Assembly (NCBI RefSeq): GCF_003885105.1
Contig: NZ_QWZQ01000011.1
Location: forward strand, 1-64,000
DNA from: Lactiplantibacillus garii
GTDB taxonomy: Bacteria; Bacillota; Bacilli; Lactobacillales; Lactobacillaceae
Direction: 5' to 3'
DNA length: 64,000 nucleotides
Notes under the pieces: generated by a model
What the model was told of the DNA's origin: nothing
What the model saw: the letters and a program-made list of their open reading frames with translations, nothing else
Databases searched by the model: none
Position numbers and translations under genes: made by a program
Shown here: piece by piece, positions 45,201 to 53,863 of the stretch
How positions within the stretch are numbered: the first letter of the stretch is position 1
How the letters are laid out: each line of letters starts with the position of its first letter

Positions 45201-45785
45201 TTAAACCCGACTCGCCAGTTGGTTATGGTTGCCCAACCACTTTGCCAAGCGTTGATAAACTAGCCAGAATACCGTTCCTACGAGGACGCCCTTAATCAAG
45301 TTGAACGGCACGACCACGAACAGAACGAAACTATTTAATGACAAGCTCAAATTGAAGCCCATGACTTGTAAGTAAAACGGGAGTACAAACGTTAAATTAG
45401 CGACCGATTCGACCACGGTCAGAAAAATCGTTGCCAGCCCCACTGCTAGTGGTAACCGGTACTTCGCATTGCCTTTAAAATAACGTAAAACTAACGCAAA
45501 CACGATAATCAAACTAGCTGAACCTAAGAAACTAGCGAGTGAACCGATCAAGTCATAGATGGCAAACCCCATCGTCGCGGAGTGAATCACCAGTTTTAGA
45601 ATCGTGATGGTAAACGCACCACCGACTCCGTAAAGGATCAATCCAATCAAAATCGGAATGTCGGAGAAATCAATCTTCATCCAGCTGGCCGCCGGTAAAA
45701 TCGGAAACTCCAGTAACATCAAAATGTATGCACACGCGCCGAGTAAGGCAATGCCCACTAGTCGGCGTAGCGTTGTTTGTTCCAT
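45201..45785 (-). CDS. ribU: Riboflavin ECF transporter S component RibU
   Basis: The substrate-binding membrane subunit of an energy-coupling-factor transporter; it takes up riboflavin with shared EcfAAT subunits encoded elsewhere. The 194 residues form about six hydrophobic helices. The N-terminal LLEFPILPAASWMKIDFSDIP is the RibU signature. The FMN riboswitch immediately upstream strongly supports riboflavin as substrate. AGGAGGG lies 6 bases before the ATG. A terminator follows. Confidence 0.94.
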   Translation of the reverse strand: MEQTTLRRLVGIALLGACAYILMLLEFPILPAASWMKIDFSDIPILIGLILYGVGGAFTITILKLVIHSATMGFAIYDLIGSLASFLGSASLIIVFALVLRYFKGNAKYRLPLAVGLATIFLTVVESVANLTFVLPFYLQVMGFNLSLSLNSFVLFVVVPFNLIKGVLVGTVFWLVYQRLAKWLGNHNQLASRV

Positions 45786-45836
45786 AACGCACCCTCCTAT
45801 GGGTCATCTTCAATTGAACCCCTTGTCATGACTATG

Positions 45837-45881
45837 TAAAAAAAGCCGCTCGAATAACCGTTAAACGTCATCCGGGCGGTC
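45837..45881 (-). terminator. Riboswitch expression-platform terminator
   Basis: CCGCCCGGA pairs with TTCGAGCGG (one C-A mismatch, one wobble), followed by seven T. It lies between the FMN aptamer and ribU and would end transcription when FMN is bound. Confidence 0.8.
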
Positions 45882-45910
45882 TTATCTGCAAGTTTATGGC
45901 AAATAAGCTC

Positions 45911-46027
45911 GATCTTCTTTATACCAGACTTTACTGTCGACTTTGGAATTGCACCAAATCACTATGCCACTGCATAGGTCGCGGGTTTTTACCGCCGGTC
46001 GGGAATTGCACCCTGCCCTGAAGATGA
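45911..46027 (-). ncRNA. FMN riboswitch (RFN element)
   Basis: Read on the minus strand it starts with ATCTTC and GGGCAGGGTGCAATTCCC, continues with GACCGGCGGTA, a variable arm, then TTGGTGCAATTCCAAAGTC and GACAGTAAAGTCTGGTA, and closes with AGAAGAT pairing with the start. These are the invariant blocks of the FMN aptamer. It senses FMN and controls ribU through the terminator downstream. Confidence 0.96.
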
Positions 46028-46047
46028 ACCAAATATTTATTTTTACA

Positions 46048-46075
46048 ATTATATTTTAAACACAACGCTCCCAAA
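46048..46075 (-). promoter_or_regulatory. Promoter of the riboswitch-ribU transcript
   Basis: TTTGGG (46075-46070), 16 bases, then a perfect TATAAT (46053-46048) on the minus strand. The start would fall about 14 bases before the aptamer. Confidence 0.55.
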
Positions 46076-46084
46076 ATGCAAGCG

Positions 46085-46801
46085 TTATCTTTCACCCTTT
46101 AACTTACTAATTTCAATTGGTTTAAGTTTGCGGTATTCGCCCGGTTGTAAACTTTGTAAATCTAAAACCCCGTACCGTTCCCGCTTTAGCTTGGTTACCG
46201 GGTGTCCAATGGCCGCCAGCATTTTCTTTACTTGGTGATTATGCCCCTCGTGAATCGTCAGCTGTACTAAAGCATTATTTTTTTTATGATCACTATCCAA
46301 CAAGTTGGATTTTGCGGGCGCGGTCGTCCGGCCGTCGATCTCAACCCCTAAACGTAACTTTTTAAGGTCGGCGTTAGTTGGGACTCCTTCAACCTTAGCT
46401 AAGTAGGTCTTTTTAACTTCAAACTTCGGGTGGGTCAGGCGGTTGGCTAACGCCCCGTCGTTGGTCATGATCAGTAGTCCGGACGTATCATAGTCTAAAC
46501 GGCCGACCGGGTAGATCCGCTCGGGGACGTCTTCAAAGAAGTCCATGACCGTTTTACGGCCCTTCTCGTCGTGGACGGTCGTGACCACGCCCCGCGGTTT
46601 ATAAAAGAGATAATAAACCAGTTTTTCCGCGTTTAACGGTAAGCCGTCCACTTCCACGTGGTCGCTTGGTTCAACCTTGACACCTAGTTGGGTCACGGTT
46701 TGACCGTTAACTTTAACGTGACCGGAAGTGATTAGGACTTCCGACTTGCGCCGGGAAGCGACCCCCGCTTCCGCCATTACTTTTTGTAAACGTTCTGCCA
46801 T
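46085..46801 (-). CDS. rluB: Pseudouridine synthase RluB
   Basis: Modifies a uridine of 23S rRNA. The 238 residues have an N-terminal S4 domain ([21 protein letters not shown]) and a catalytic domain with the Asp-containing GRLDYDTSGLLIMTNDG; HQVKKMLAAIGHPVTKLKR lies near the end. It overlaps scpB by one base (ATGA-type junction) as in the conserved scpA-scpB-rluB order. Confidence 0.95.
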   Translation of the reverse strand: MAERLQKVMAEAGVASRRKSEVLITSGHVKVNGQTVTQLGVKVEPSDHVEVDGLPLNAEKLVYYLFYKPRGVVTTVHDEKGRKTVMDFFEDVPERIYPVGRLDYDTSGLLIMTNDGALANRLTHPKFEVKKTYLAKVEGVPTNADLKKLRLGVEIDGRTTAPAKSNLLDSDHKKNNALVQLTIHEGHNHQVKKMLAAIGHPVTKLKRERYGVLDLQSLQPGEYRKLKPIEISKLKGER

Positions 46802-47409
46802 TAGTTTTCCTCTCGATCTTCATGTTCGCCCTGCAATTTATCCTGAAACGCGTTTAAAAACAAATCGGTCTCGGGCGCCGGATGTTCGGCGTCGCTCAAC
46901 GCGTCCAGGTCGATTGCGGGCAAGTCGTCTAACGTCTTTAAACCAAAATAGTCTAAAAATAGCTCCGTCGTTCCGTATAAAATGGGCCGTCCGGGTTCAC
47001 TCAAACGTCCGGTCTCGGTGACGAGTTGGCGTAAAACCAACTTCTGAATCGTCGACCCGCTCTGAACCCCGCGAATTTCGTCGATCTCAATCCGGGTCAA
47101 CGGTTGCCGGTACGCAATAATTGCCAGTACTTCTAACGACGCCTGTGACAGACTCGTCGATAACGGCGCTTCAAAGTAACGTTTGATGACCGGCGCAACC
47201 GCCGCTTTCGTGGCTAAGCGGTACGTGTTTTCCGTTGATAACACCGTTAAGGCGCTGTCCGGATCCTGCTCGTACTTCGCGGCTAACGTGGTTAGCATGG
47301 TGGTGATCGCCGGCTTAGCAAAACCGGTCGCGTGTTCGATTTCAGCCACGTTGATGCCCTCATCACCGGCGACAAAAAGCAGGCCTTCAATTTGTTCAAT
47401 GTTCGTCAT
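46801..47409 (-). CDS. scpB: Segregation and condensation protein B
   Basis: The kleisin-associated winged-helix subunit of the Smc-ScpAB condensin complex. The 202 residues contain [13 protein letters not shown] at the start, [25 protein letters not shown] and [18 protein letters not shown]. The acidic C-terminal tail is typical. It overlaps scpA by 14 bases. Confidence 0.95.
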   Translation of the reverse strand: MTNIEQIEGLLFVAGDEGINVAEIEHATGFAKPAITTMLTTLAAKYEQDPDSALTVLSTENTYRLATKAAVAPVIKRYFEAPLSTSLSQASLEVLAIIAYRQPLTRIEIDEIRGVQSGSTIQKLVLRQLVTETGRLSEPGRPILYGTTELFLDYFGLKTLDDLPAIDLDALSDAEHPAPETDLFLNAFQDKLQGEHEDREEN

Positions 47410-48163
47410 GCTGTTGATCTTCCCGTCTTAAAGATAAATGAATCGGTCCAAATTGATCACTTTGGGTCAGTTTGATCTGGGCCTGTTTGGTTAATTCTAG
47501 TACGGCCATGAAGGTCGTGACCAGCATTTCATCGCTCGCTTCCGGCGTAAACAGGTCCGCAAACACCATTTTAGCGTGGTGGGCCCGCAATTGCGACTTA
47601 ATTTGGTCCATACGCACGTCAATATTGACGTTTTCGGCGACCACCGTTTTCGTCACTGGCCGGGCCCGCCGCCGTTTAGCGACGAGTTGGCGAAACGCCG
47701 CCTGTAGATCGGCCACGGTAATGCCTGCGGTTAACTTTGGGGTGGCCAGGTCGCTGGGCACTAACATTGCCTCACGCGTAAAGTGTTGGTGCCGCGCCCG
47801 TTCCTTGACCCGCAGCTCCCCCGCTGCTTCCTGGTAAACCTTATAAGCCAATAATTCCGCTACCAGCGAATCCCGCGGATCGTCGGCTTCTTCTTCCTCG
47901 TCTTCCACCGGCTCCGGCTGTGGCAAGAGGTAGCGGCTTTTAATGGTCATCAAAGTGGCGGCCATTACCAGGTAGTCCCCGGCAATGTCTAATTTTAAAG
48001 CCCGCATAGAATGCAGGTAATCCAAGTATTGCTGGGTAATGGCGGCGATTGGAATATCGTAAATATCCATTTTGTTTTGCCGAATTAGGTGTAATAACAA
48101 GTCGAGGGGACCCTCAAATTCAGAAATTTTAATGGTGATCGGTTGTTGTTGATTGTTTGTCAC
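47396..48163 (-). CDS. scpA: Segregation and condensation protein A
   Basis: The kleisin subunit that bridges Smc heads. The protein has 255 residues from the chosen start, with [28 protein letters not shown] and [18 protein letters not shown] at the N-terminus and the C-terminal winged helix. The start is taken as GTG at 48163 because GGGAG lies 7 bases upstream; the frame is open seven more codons to a TTG with no site. It overlaps the end of ribT by 35 bases. Confidence 0.93.
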   Translation of the reverse strand: MTNNQQQPITIKISEFEGPLDLLLHLIRQNKMDIYDIPIAAITQQYLDYLHSMRALKLDIAGDYLVMAATLMTIKSRYLLPQPEPVEDEEEEADDPRDSLVAELLAYKVYQEAAGELRVKERARHQHFTREAMLVPSDLATPKLTAGITVADLQAAFRQLVAKRRRARPVTKTVVAENVNIDVRMDQIKSQLRAHHAKMVFADLFTPEASDEMLVTTFMAVLELTKQAQIKLTQSDQFGPIHLSLRREDQQHDEH

Positions 48164-48512
48164 GATTTCGCTCCCACTCGCCAATAATTGGCGCCATTTC
48201 TAAAGTTCCCATGACCCGCTTATGGGGGTACAGTGCCGCTAATTCGTCTAACATCTGCTGCTGGTTTTGCGCGGTCCGCTCTTCCGGTGATAACGAGTCG
48301 TGGTGGACCAAAATAAAGTCGGGACCAATTTCGATTCCAATAATGCCACTAAAATCACCGTCGGCTTGCCGCCATAGCAACAATTGATGGTCGTCGGCAG
48401 CTAAGTACCAGCGCATTTCAGTTTGCAAATGAGCGATGTCTTTAAAATCGGGAACGAAGGAAAGCAGTCCCATCGCGACCTTTTCGTAATCTTTTCGGTA
48501 TTTAACTAGCAA
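48129..48512 (-). CDS. ribT: RibT-like GNAT-fold protein
   Basis: A 127-residue protein resembling Bacillus RibT at the start (MLVKYRKDYEKVAMGLLSF) and along its length, including a GIIGIEIG strand. RibT has an acetyltransferase-type fold but no demonstrated reaction. In Bacillus it closes the riboflavin operon next to scpA. Here no ribDEAH genes accompany it, although ribU lies 2.3 kb away. The start is TTG at 48512 after GGAGG. The classic acetyl-CoA loop is not evident. Confidence 0.82.
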   Translation of the reverse strand: MLVKYRKDYEKVAMGLLSFVPDFKDIAHLQTEMRWYLAADDHQLLLWRQADGDFSGIIGIEIGPDFILVHHDSLSPEERTAQNQQQMLDELAALYPHKRVMGTLEMAPIIGEWERNRDKQSTTTDHH

Positions 48513-48526
48513 CCTCTGCCTCCTAA

Positions 48527-49444
48527 CTAAGCGCGCGGATGGTACTTATTGTAAACTTCCGCCAGGCGCTTTTTAGTAATGTGCGTGTAGATTTGGGTCG
48601 TCGAAATGTCCGCGTGCCCCAATAATTCCTGAACCACCCGTAAATCCGCACCGTTTTCCAAAATGTGGGTGGCAAACGAATGGCGCAACGTATGCGGGGT
48701 CACGTTTTTTTCAATGCCCGCCGCGCGCACCTCGGCTTTTAAATTCTTCCACACTCCTTGTCGGGTCAACTGCCCACCGTGATTGTTCAAAAACAGGTAG
48801 GTGTTGCGCCGTTTGGGCGAGACCAGCTTCGGTCGGGCCGACTTCAGGTAGCGGTCCACAAAGTCAATGGCAACGTCCCCAATGGGGATGATCCGTTCCT
48901 TATCCCCCTTCCCAATCGTTTGGATCAGGCCGAGGTCCAAGTGTAAGTCGTCCATTTTTAAATTGATTGTTTCGCTGACCCGTAATCCGGTCGCGTACAT
49001 CACTTCTAGTAGTGTCCGGTCACGCAGCCCCAGGGGTGTGTCGAGCTTGGGCACCGCTAAGAGCCGTTCAACCTCGTGGGGCGATAGCACTTGGGGCAAA
49101 TGTTGGGCCCGTTTGGGGGTGTCAATTTTGATCATCGGGTCACTGTCGACCTGGTGCATTTGGGCCAAGTATTGAAAAAACTTCCGTAAACTCGAGACAC
49201 TATGAATAATCGTGTTACGTGACTTACCCGTTTCGTCCAAAAATTGCAGGTAGTTTAGCAAAACGTAGCGGTCCACCTGATTATAATCGGTGATCTTTTG
49301 GGTCATTAAGTACTGACTAAACTCCGTTAGATCCTGCGAGTAGCTTTTAATGCTATTCGTCACTAAGCCGCGCTCAACACGCAAAAAATGCAGGTAATCA
49401 GCAAGCTGGTCCTGCATTCGTTGCTCAATCTTGGGTTTGTCCAT
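48527..49444 (-). CDS. xerD: Tyrosine recombinase XerD
   Basis: The partner of XerC at dif. The 305 residues contain the core-binding domain (YLHFLRVERGLVTNSIKSY), Arg I in ATGLRVSET, Lys in GKGDKERIIP, HTLRHSFATH, LLGHADISTT and the nucleophile Tyr in QIYTHI, so the site is complete. The start at 49444 has GGTGG about 9 bases upstream; an ATG at 49417 would give the 296 residues most usual for the family. It overlaps cvfB by 20 bases with the longer start. Confidence 0.94.
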   Translation of the reverse strand: MDKPKIEQRMQDQLADYLHFLRVERGLVTNSIKSYSQDLTEFSQYLMTQKITDYNQVDRYVLLNYLQFLDETGKSRNTIIHSVSSLRKFFQYLAQMHQVDSDPMIKIDTPKRAQHLPQVLSPHEVERLLAVPKLDTPLGLRDRTLLEVMYATGLRVSETINLKMDDLHLDLGLIQTIGKGDKERIIPIGDVAIDFVDRYLKSARPKLVSPKRRNTYLFLNNHGGQLTRQGVWKNLKAEVRAAGIEKNVTPHTLRHSFATHILENGADLRVVQELLGHADISTTQIYTHITKKRLAEVYNKYHPRA

Positions 49445-50312
49445 CAGCTTGTTCCACCAGCTTGATTTCACCGGGCTGCTGACTGATCAACCGCTGCTTC
49501 AGCAGGTTACCGATTGCCCGTTTGAACTGGGACTTACTAATGCCAAAGTACGTCCGGATATCTTCCGGATCACTCTTGTCCCAAAACGGTAAGGTGTGGT
49601 CCGCCTGATGTTGGAGTGCGGCCAACAACATCTGTGCGTCGTCACCAATTTCTTCGTAACCCCGGGGCTTCAAGGATAAGTTCAATTCGCCGTCCCGTAA
49701 GTGCCCAATGACCCGGGCTTTGAGGTGCTGACCCAACCGCGGTTCTTGATCCCGCTCGGACGGGTGCACAAATCCCAGGTGATTGTCATCGGTAATCACC
49801 GACGTACCGGCCATTTTCAGCCGAAATACGGTGACTTCAGTATCTTGATTTTTAACCTGTTCCCGGTCATACGGCTTCGCCAACGCCTGAAAATCCGTCA
49901 TTTCGGCTAAAGTTCCCCATAACCGTTGCTTGTTATCACGCGTTAACTTAACGTACAGCCGGTCGTCCTTTTTAGGCCAGAGCCGACTGATCGTTGGCAG
50001 TTCGTCAAGTGAAACTACGAGGTCCTTGTTGGGTAAGCCCACGTCAACAAACACACCCAAATCGTGCCGTGTCCGGACAACCGTTCCCCACACAAAGTGG
50101 TCAAACGAAATCTCCGGGACGTGCCGGGTCATTTGTAAGTGGTGGTCCTCATTTTCATACACAAAACCTTCGTAGAGGCCGCCAATGTGCAGCGGCTTTT
50201 CGGGCTCCGCTTTATCGACCCACAGGGTTTGTCCGTTAACTTGTACAAAGTACGCGTCATCATTTTCATCGGTTACCTTTGCCGTAACCACCGTTCCCAT
50301 AATACTATCCAT
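49425..50312 (-). CDS. cvfB: S1 RNA-binding protein CvfB (YitL-like)
   Basis: A 295-residue protein with several S1-like OB domains followed by a C-terminal winged helix (DPEDIRTYFGISKSQFKRAIGNLLKQR). The motif DLGVFVDVGLPNKDLVVS marks an S1 domain. CvfB affects virulence gene expression in staphylococci; the molecular role here is unknown. The ATG at 50312 follows AAAGGAG at 8 bases; a TTG one codon upstream is possible. It is upstream of xerD. Confidence 0.9.
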   Translation of the reverse strand: MDSIMGTVVTAKVTDENDDAYFVQVNGQTLWVDKAEPEKPLHIGGLYEGFVYENEDHHLQMTRHVPEISFDHFVWGTVVRTRHDLGVFVDVGLPNKDLVVSLDELPTISRLWPKKDDRLYVKLTRDNKQRLWGTLAEMTDFQALAKPYDREQVKNQDTEVTVFRLKMAGTSVITDDNHLGFVHPSERDQEPRLGQHLKARVIGHLRDGELNLSLKPRGYEEIGDDAQMLLAALQHQADHTLPFWDKSDPEDIRTYFGISKSQFKRAIGNLLKQRLISQQPGEIKLVEQADGQTQD

Positions 50313-50330
50313 CAATTTTGCTCCTTTAAC

Positions 50331-50789
50331 CTACGAAATACTGAGATGTAGGACTTGAATAATGCAATAAGTAATTCCGGCCGCAATAATTGGACCGGCG
50401 GCAATCCCTTTTAACAAAACAACCCCCATAATGGTTCCAAAAACGAGGGCGACCGTAATTTCCGGCGTGGCTGATAATAAGCCCACCCCGTGAAAAGACA
50501 GTACTGAAACCAGAACCCCACAAGCGACCGCGATCCATCCGACCGGCGATTTAAACGCGTGTAGTAAGTCCCGAAAACCAATTTGACCAGTCGCAATTGG
50601 AATCAAAATGGCAACGGTGATCACCGTGACGCCCCAATTGATTCCCTTTTGACCAATCGTCGTTAATAATTTATTGGTATTTGGAATTAACTTGATCAAC
50701 AAAACGACCACCGTTGCAATTTGTAACGACTGATTTTTACCCAGCCACGCAACGAGTAGAATTGCTAATAAAAACAACCAACTTTCCAT
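50331..50789 (-). CDS. DUF441 family membrane protein (YtwI-like)
   Basis: A 152-residue integral membrane protein with about four hydrophobic segments. The length and [21 protein letters not shown] plus [22 protein letters not shown] fit DUF441. No function is established. It lies near pyk, as ytwI does in Bacillus. The ATG at 50789 follows GAGGTG; a GTG four codons earlier lies inside that site. Confidence 0.88.
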   Translation of the reverse strand: MESWLFLLAILLVAWLGKNQSLQIATVVVLLIKLIPNTNKLLTTIGQKGINWGVTVITVAILIPIATGQIGFRDLLHAFKSPVGWIAVACGVLVSVLSFHGVGLLSATPEITVALVFGTIMGVVLLKGIAAGPIIAAGITYCIIQVLHLSIS

Positions 50790-50888
50790 ACGACACCTCA
50801 CGTGATATTTATTGTAACTGAAAACGCCCCAAATTACGAGGATTCCCGGTGATTCCTACCGAAAAAGTCGCACTTAGTCCTATGTAAA

Positions 50889-50919
50889 CGAAAAAGCCGC
50901 CGCAAAGCGACGACTTTTC
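50889..50919 (-). terminator. Intrinsic terminator of pfkA-pyk
   Basis: An 11-bp stem (AAAGTCGTCGC / CGGCGGCTTTT with wobble pairs) around TTTG, then T residues on the minus strand, 21 bases after the pyk stop. Confidence 0.85.
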
Positions 50920-50940
50920 GTAATCAAATTTAATTTGATC

Positions 50941-52701
50941 TTAAAGGGCGTTGGAAGCACCGCGATAAACGATCCCACGACGTGAATCAACGGTGATCAA
51001 TTGACCATCGGCAATCACAGTAGTAGCATCCTTAACACCAACGATAACTGGAATACCCATTGAGATACCAACAACGGCAGCGTGTGAAGTTAAACCACCA
51101 TTTTCAACAACTAAAGCACTAGACTTTTCGATTGCTGGTAAGTAGTCTTTGTCGGTCGTCTTAGTAACTAAGATGCCGCCTTCAACAGCCTTGTCAATAG
51201 CTTCTTGTGCTGACGTAGCGATTACGGCTTTACCGATAACCGTTTCATCACCAACACCTTGACCATCAGCTAACTTAGAACCAATTAATTGGATCTTCAT
51301 GATGTTAGTCGTCCCGCGTTCACCAACTGGCACACCGGCAGTAATCAAGATCAGGTCACCTTCCTTGGCAAAGCCAAGTTCAACGGCCTTCGAAGCAGCT
51401 AAGTCAAACATGTCATCAGTGGTTTCTGGTTTGTCAGCCACGATTGGTTGAACACCCCAGTTAACCATTAAACCACGTTGAGTCCGTTCGTCAAAGGTAA
51501 TTGCTAAGATATCAGCATTTGGACGGTACTTCGAAATCATCTTAGCCGTGTAGCCAGATTCAGTCGCAGCAACGATCGTCTTGATGTTTAAGTTCTTAGC
51601 AGCCCGCGCAATGGCGATACCAATGGTTTCAGTAACACTAGTCTTGTCGAAACGGTTTAATTGTAAGTTACCGTTTTCGGCTAACGTGTTTTCAGCCTTT
51701 TCGTCGATCTTAGCCATCATGGCAACTGATTCAACTGGGTAAAGACCGTTTGCACTTTCACCAGAAAGCATCGTTGCGTCAGTACCATCAAAGACGGCGT
51801 TGGCAACGTCAGATGCTTCGGCACGCGTAGGACGTGGGTTTTCTTGCATGGAGTCTAACATTTGAGTGGCCGTGATAACGGGCATCCCTAAAGCGTTACA
51901 CTTCTTGATCAAGCTCTTTTGTACCAACGGCACATTTTCAGCTGGAATTTCAACACCCATGTCACCACGAGCAACCATCAAACCGTCACAAACCTTCAAG
52001 ATTTCATCGGCGTTGTCGATACCTTCTTGAGATTCGATCTTAGGGAAGATTTGAACGTGTTCCATGTGCTTTTCTTCGAGTAATTCACGAATGTCTAAGA
52101 CATCTTGTGGCTTACGAACGAATGAAGCAGCAATGTAGTTAATTTCGTGATCCAAACCAAAGCGAATATCGCTTGAGTCCTTTTCAGTAATCCCAGGTAA
52201 GTTGATAGAAACGCCAGGAGCGTTAGTACCCTTACGTGAGCCTAAAACACCGGCGTTTTGAACGGTGGTAACCAATTCACGGTTAGCATCGTCCTTTTCG
52301 TCGATCTTCATGTCTAATAAACCATCATCGAAGAGGACATGACCGCCAACATGAACATCGTCATAAAGGCCATCGTAGGTAACAGCAATTTTGTCATGAG
52401 TTGATTCCAAAGAATCGTCCATGGAAATACGTACCTTATCACCGATCTTGTATTCAGACTTTCCGTCCTTTTGAACGGTCGTCCGAATTTCAGCACCCTT
52501 GGTATCAAGCATGATACCAACAGTCTTACCCGTAATCTTTTCTGCTTCGTGAACCTTGTTTAAACGGTCCAAGTGTTCCGCATGGTCACCATGTGAAAAG
52601 TTGAAACGGAAAATATTTGCGCCGGCTTCGATTAATTTAACAATAGTGTCAGTATCGGTGCTGGCAGGACCAAGTGTTGAAACAATCTTGGTTTTCTTCA
52701 T
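50941..52701 (-). CDS. pyk: Pyruvate kinase
   Basis: Converts phosphoenolpyruvate to pyruvate with ATP formation. The 586 residues are the long Bacillus/Lactobacillus form. The catalytic TIM barrel contains KKTKIVSTLGPAS, IFPKIESQEG and MVARGDMGVEIP; an allosteric C-domain and an extra PEP-utiliser-like C-terminal domain (about 475-586, VVENGGLTSHAAVVGISMGIPVIVG) follow. It lies 86 bases after pfkA and ends at a terminator. A weak hairpin lies in the pfkA-pyk gap. Confidence 0.97.
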   Translation of the reverse strand: MKKTKIVSTLGPASTDTDTIVKLIEAGANIFRFNFSHGDHAEHLDRLNKVHEAEKITGKTVGIMLDTKGAEIRTTVQKDGKSEYKIGDKVRISMDDSLESTHDKIAVTYDGLYDDVHVGGHVLFDDGLLDMKIDEKDDANRELVTTVQNAGVLGSRKGTNAPGVSINLPGITEKDSSDIRFGLDHEINYIAASFVRKPQDVLDIRELLEEKHMEHVQIFPKIESQEGIDNADEILKVCDGLMVARGDMGVEIPAENVPLVQKSLIKKCNALGMPVITATQMLDSMQENPRPTRAEASDVANAVFDGTDATMLSGESANGLYPVESVAMMAKIDEKAENTLAENGNLQLNRFDKTSVTETIGIAIARAAKNLNIKTIVAATESGYTAKMISKYRPNADILAITFDERTQRGLMVNWGVQPIVADKPETTDDMFDLAASKAVELGFAKEGDLILITAGVPVGERGTTNIMKIQLIGSKLADGQGVGDETVIGKAVIATSAQEAIDKAVEGGILVTKTTDKDYLPAIEKSSALVVENGGLTSHAAVVGISMGIPVIVGVKDATTVIADGQLITVDSRRGIVYRGASNAL

Positions 52702-52787
52702 AAGAAAAATCTCTCCCTTGAAAGTTTTTTATAAAAAGACATTAACGTCATTTTTATCAAAGTTTAGTTATAAAGTGGTTACCGTTT

Positions 52788-53750
52788 TTAGTGAAATGAA
52801 ATTTCTTCATTCAACTTGCTGAGCGATAATTCCGCCTTATGTTTGGAATCGAATAGATCTAACATGTTATGGGTAACCAATTGGTTGTTTTGAATCCCAA
52901 CGGCTAAGCCACCCTTACCGCTAAGTAAGAGTTCAATGGCGTAAGCCCCCATTTTACTTGCTAAGACCCGGTCTTTAGCCGTTGGTCGGCCACCACGTTG
53001 CATATGACCAATGGTGTTGGCACGTGCGTCAAAGTCACCGTATTGTGATAACTTTTCAACGAATTCATCAGCGCCCATCACACCTTCAGCCAAGACAACG
53101 ATGTTGCAACGGTGTCCGTTGGCACGGTTATGCTTGATCTTGTTAGCAATGGTTTCCATGTCCCATTCCAATTCAGGAATCACAATTGCGTCGGCCCCGG
53201 CAGAAACACCGGCCCACATGGCAACGTCGCCGGCACCACGACCCATAACTTCCACAACGAAAGTCCGGTCATGACTGTGCGCCGTATCATAAATGCGGTC
53301 AAGGGCTTCTACGTCGGTATTAACCGCCGTATCAAAACCAATCGTGAAATCAGTAAATGGAATATCATTATCAATTGTTCCGGGAAGCCCAATCGTGTTG
53401 TAGCCGTGTTCAGTTAAACGTAAGGCCCCGTGATAAGAACCGTCGCCACCAATAACGACCAGGGCATCGATACCGAAACGTTTCAGTTGTTCGATTCCCT
53501 TTAATTGACCTTCTTCATGAGCAAACTCAGGATAACGTGCGGAATATAACAAGGTACCACCTTGGTTGACCACACCGTCAACGTCTGCTGCTTCGATTTT
53601 ATGAATGTCACCAGCAACCAACCCGGCAAAGCCGTAATTGATGCCGTATGCTTCTAACCCTTCGGCCATTGCTTTGCGAGCAACGGCACGAACGGCCGCA
53701 TTCATACCAGGAGCGTCGCCGCCACTGGTTAAAATACCAATGCGTTTCAT
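52788..53750 (-). CDS. pfkA: ATP-dependent 6-phosphofructokinase
   Basis: The committing step of glycolysis. The 320 residues show [19 protein letters not shown], the ATP-binding GGDGSYHGA, the catalytic [11 protein letters not shown] and EVMGRGAGD. Its presence argues against an obligately heterofermentative lactobacillus, since those usually lack it. GAGGTG precedes the ATG. The possible promoter has TAGAAT as -10 near 53795, and a cre-like site lies upstream in dnaE. It is co-transcribed with pyk. Confidence 0.97.
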   Translation of the reverse strand: MKRIGILTSGGDAPGMNAAVRAVARKAMAEGLEAYGINYGFAGLVAGDIHKIEAADVDGVVNQGGTLLYSARYPEFAHEEGQLKGIEQLKRFGIDALVVIGGDGSYHGALRLTEHGYNTIGLPGTIDNDIPFTDFTIGFDTAVNTDVEALDRIYDTAHSHDRTFVVEVMGRGAGDVAMWAGVSAGADAIVIPELEWDMETIANKIKHNRANGHRCNIVVLAEGVMGADEFVEKLSQYGDFDARANTIGHMQRGGRPTAKDRVLASKMGAYAIELLLSGKGGLAVGIQNNQLVTHNMLDLFDSKHKAELSLSKLNEEISFH

Positions 53751-53863
53751 TTTTTCACCTCAGGCAATAAATTGAGTTCGTAACTCCATAAGTGATTCTA
53801 ACACTTTTAAATCTGGTTGTCTGTTATTTTCGCAAATTAAATCATGGTGAAAACGCCGTCACA

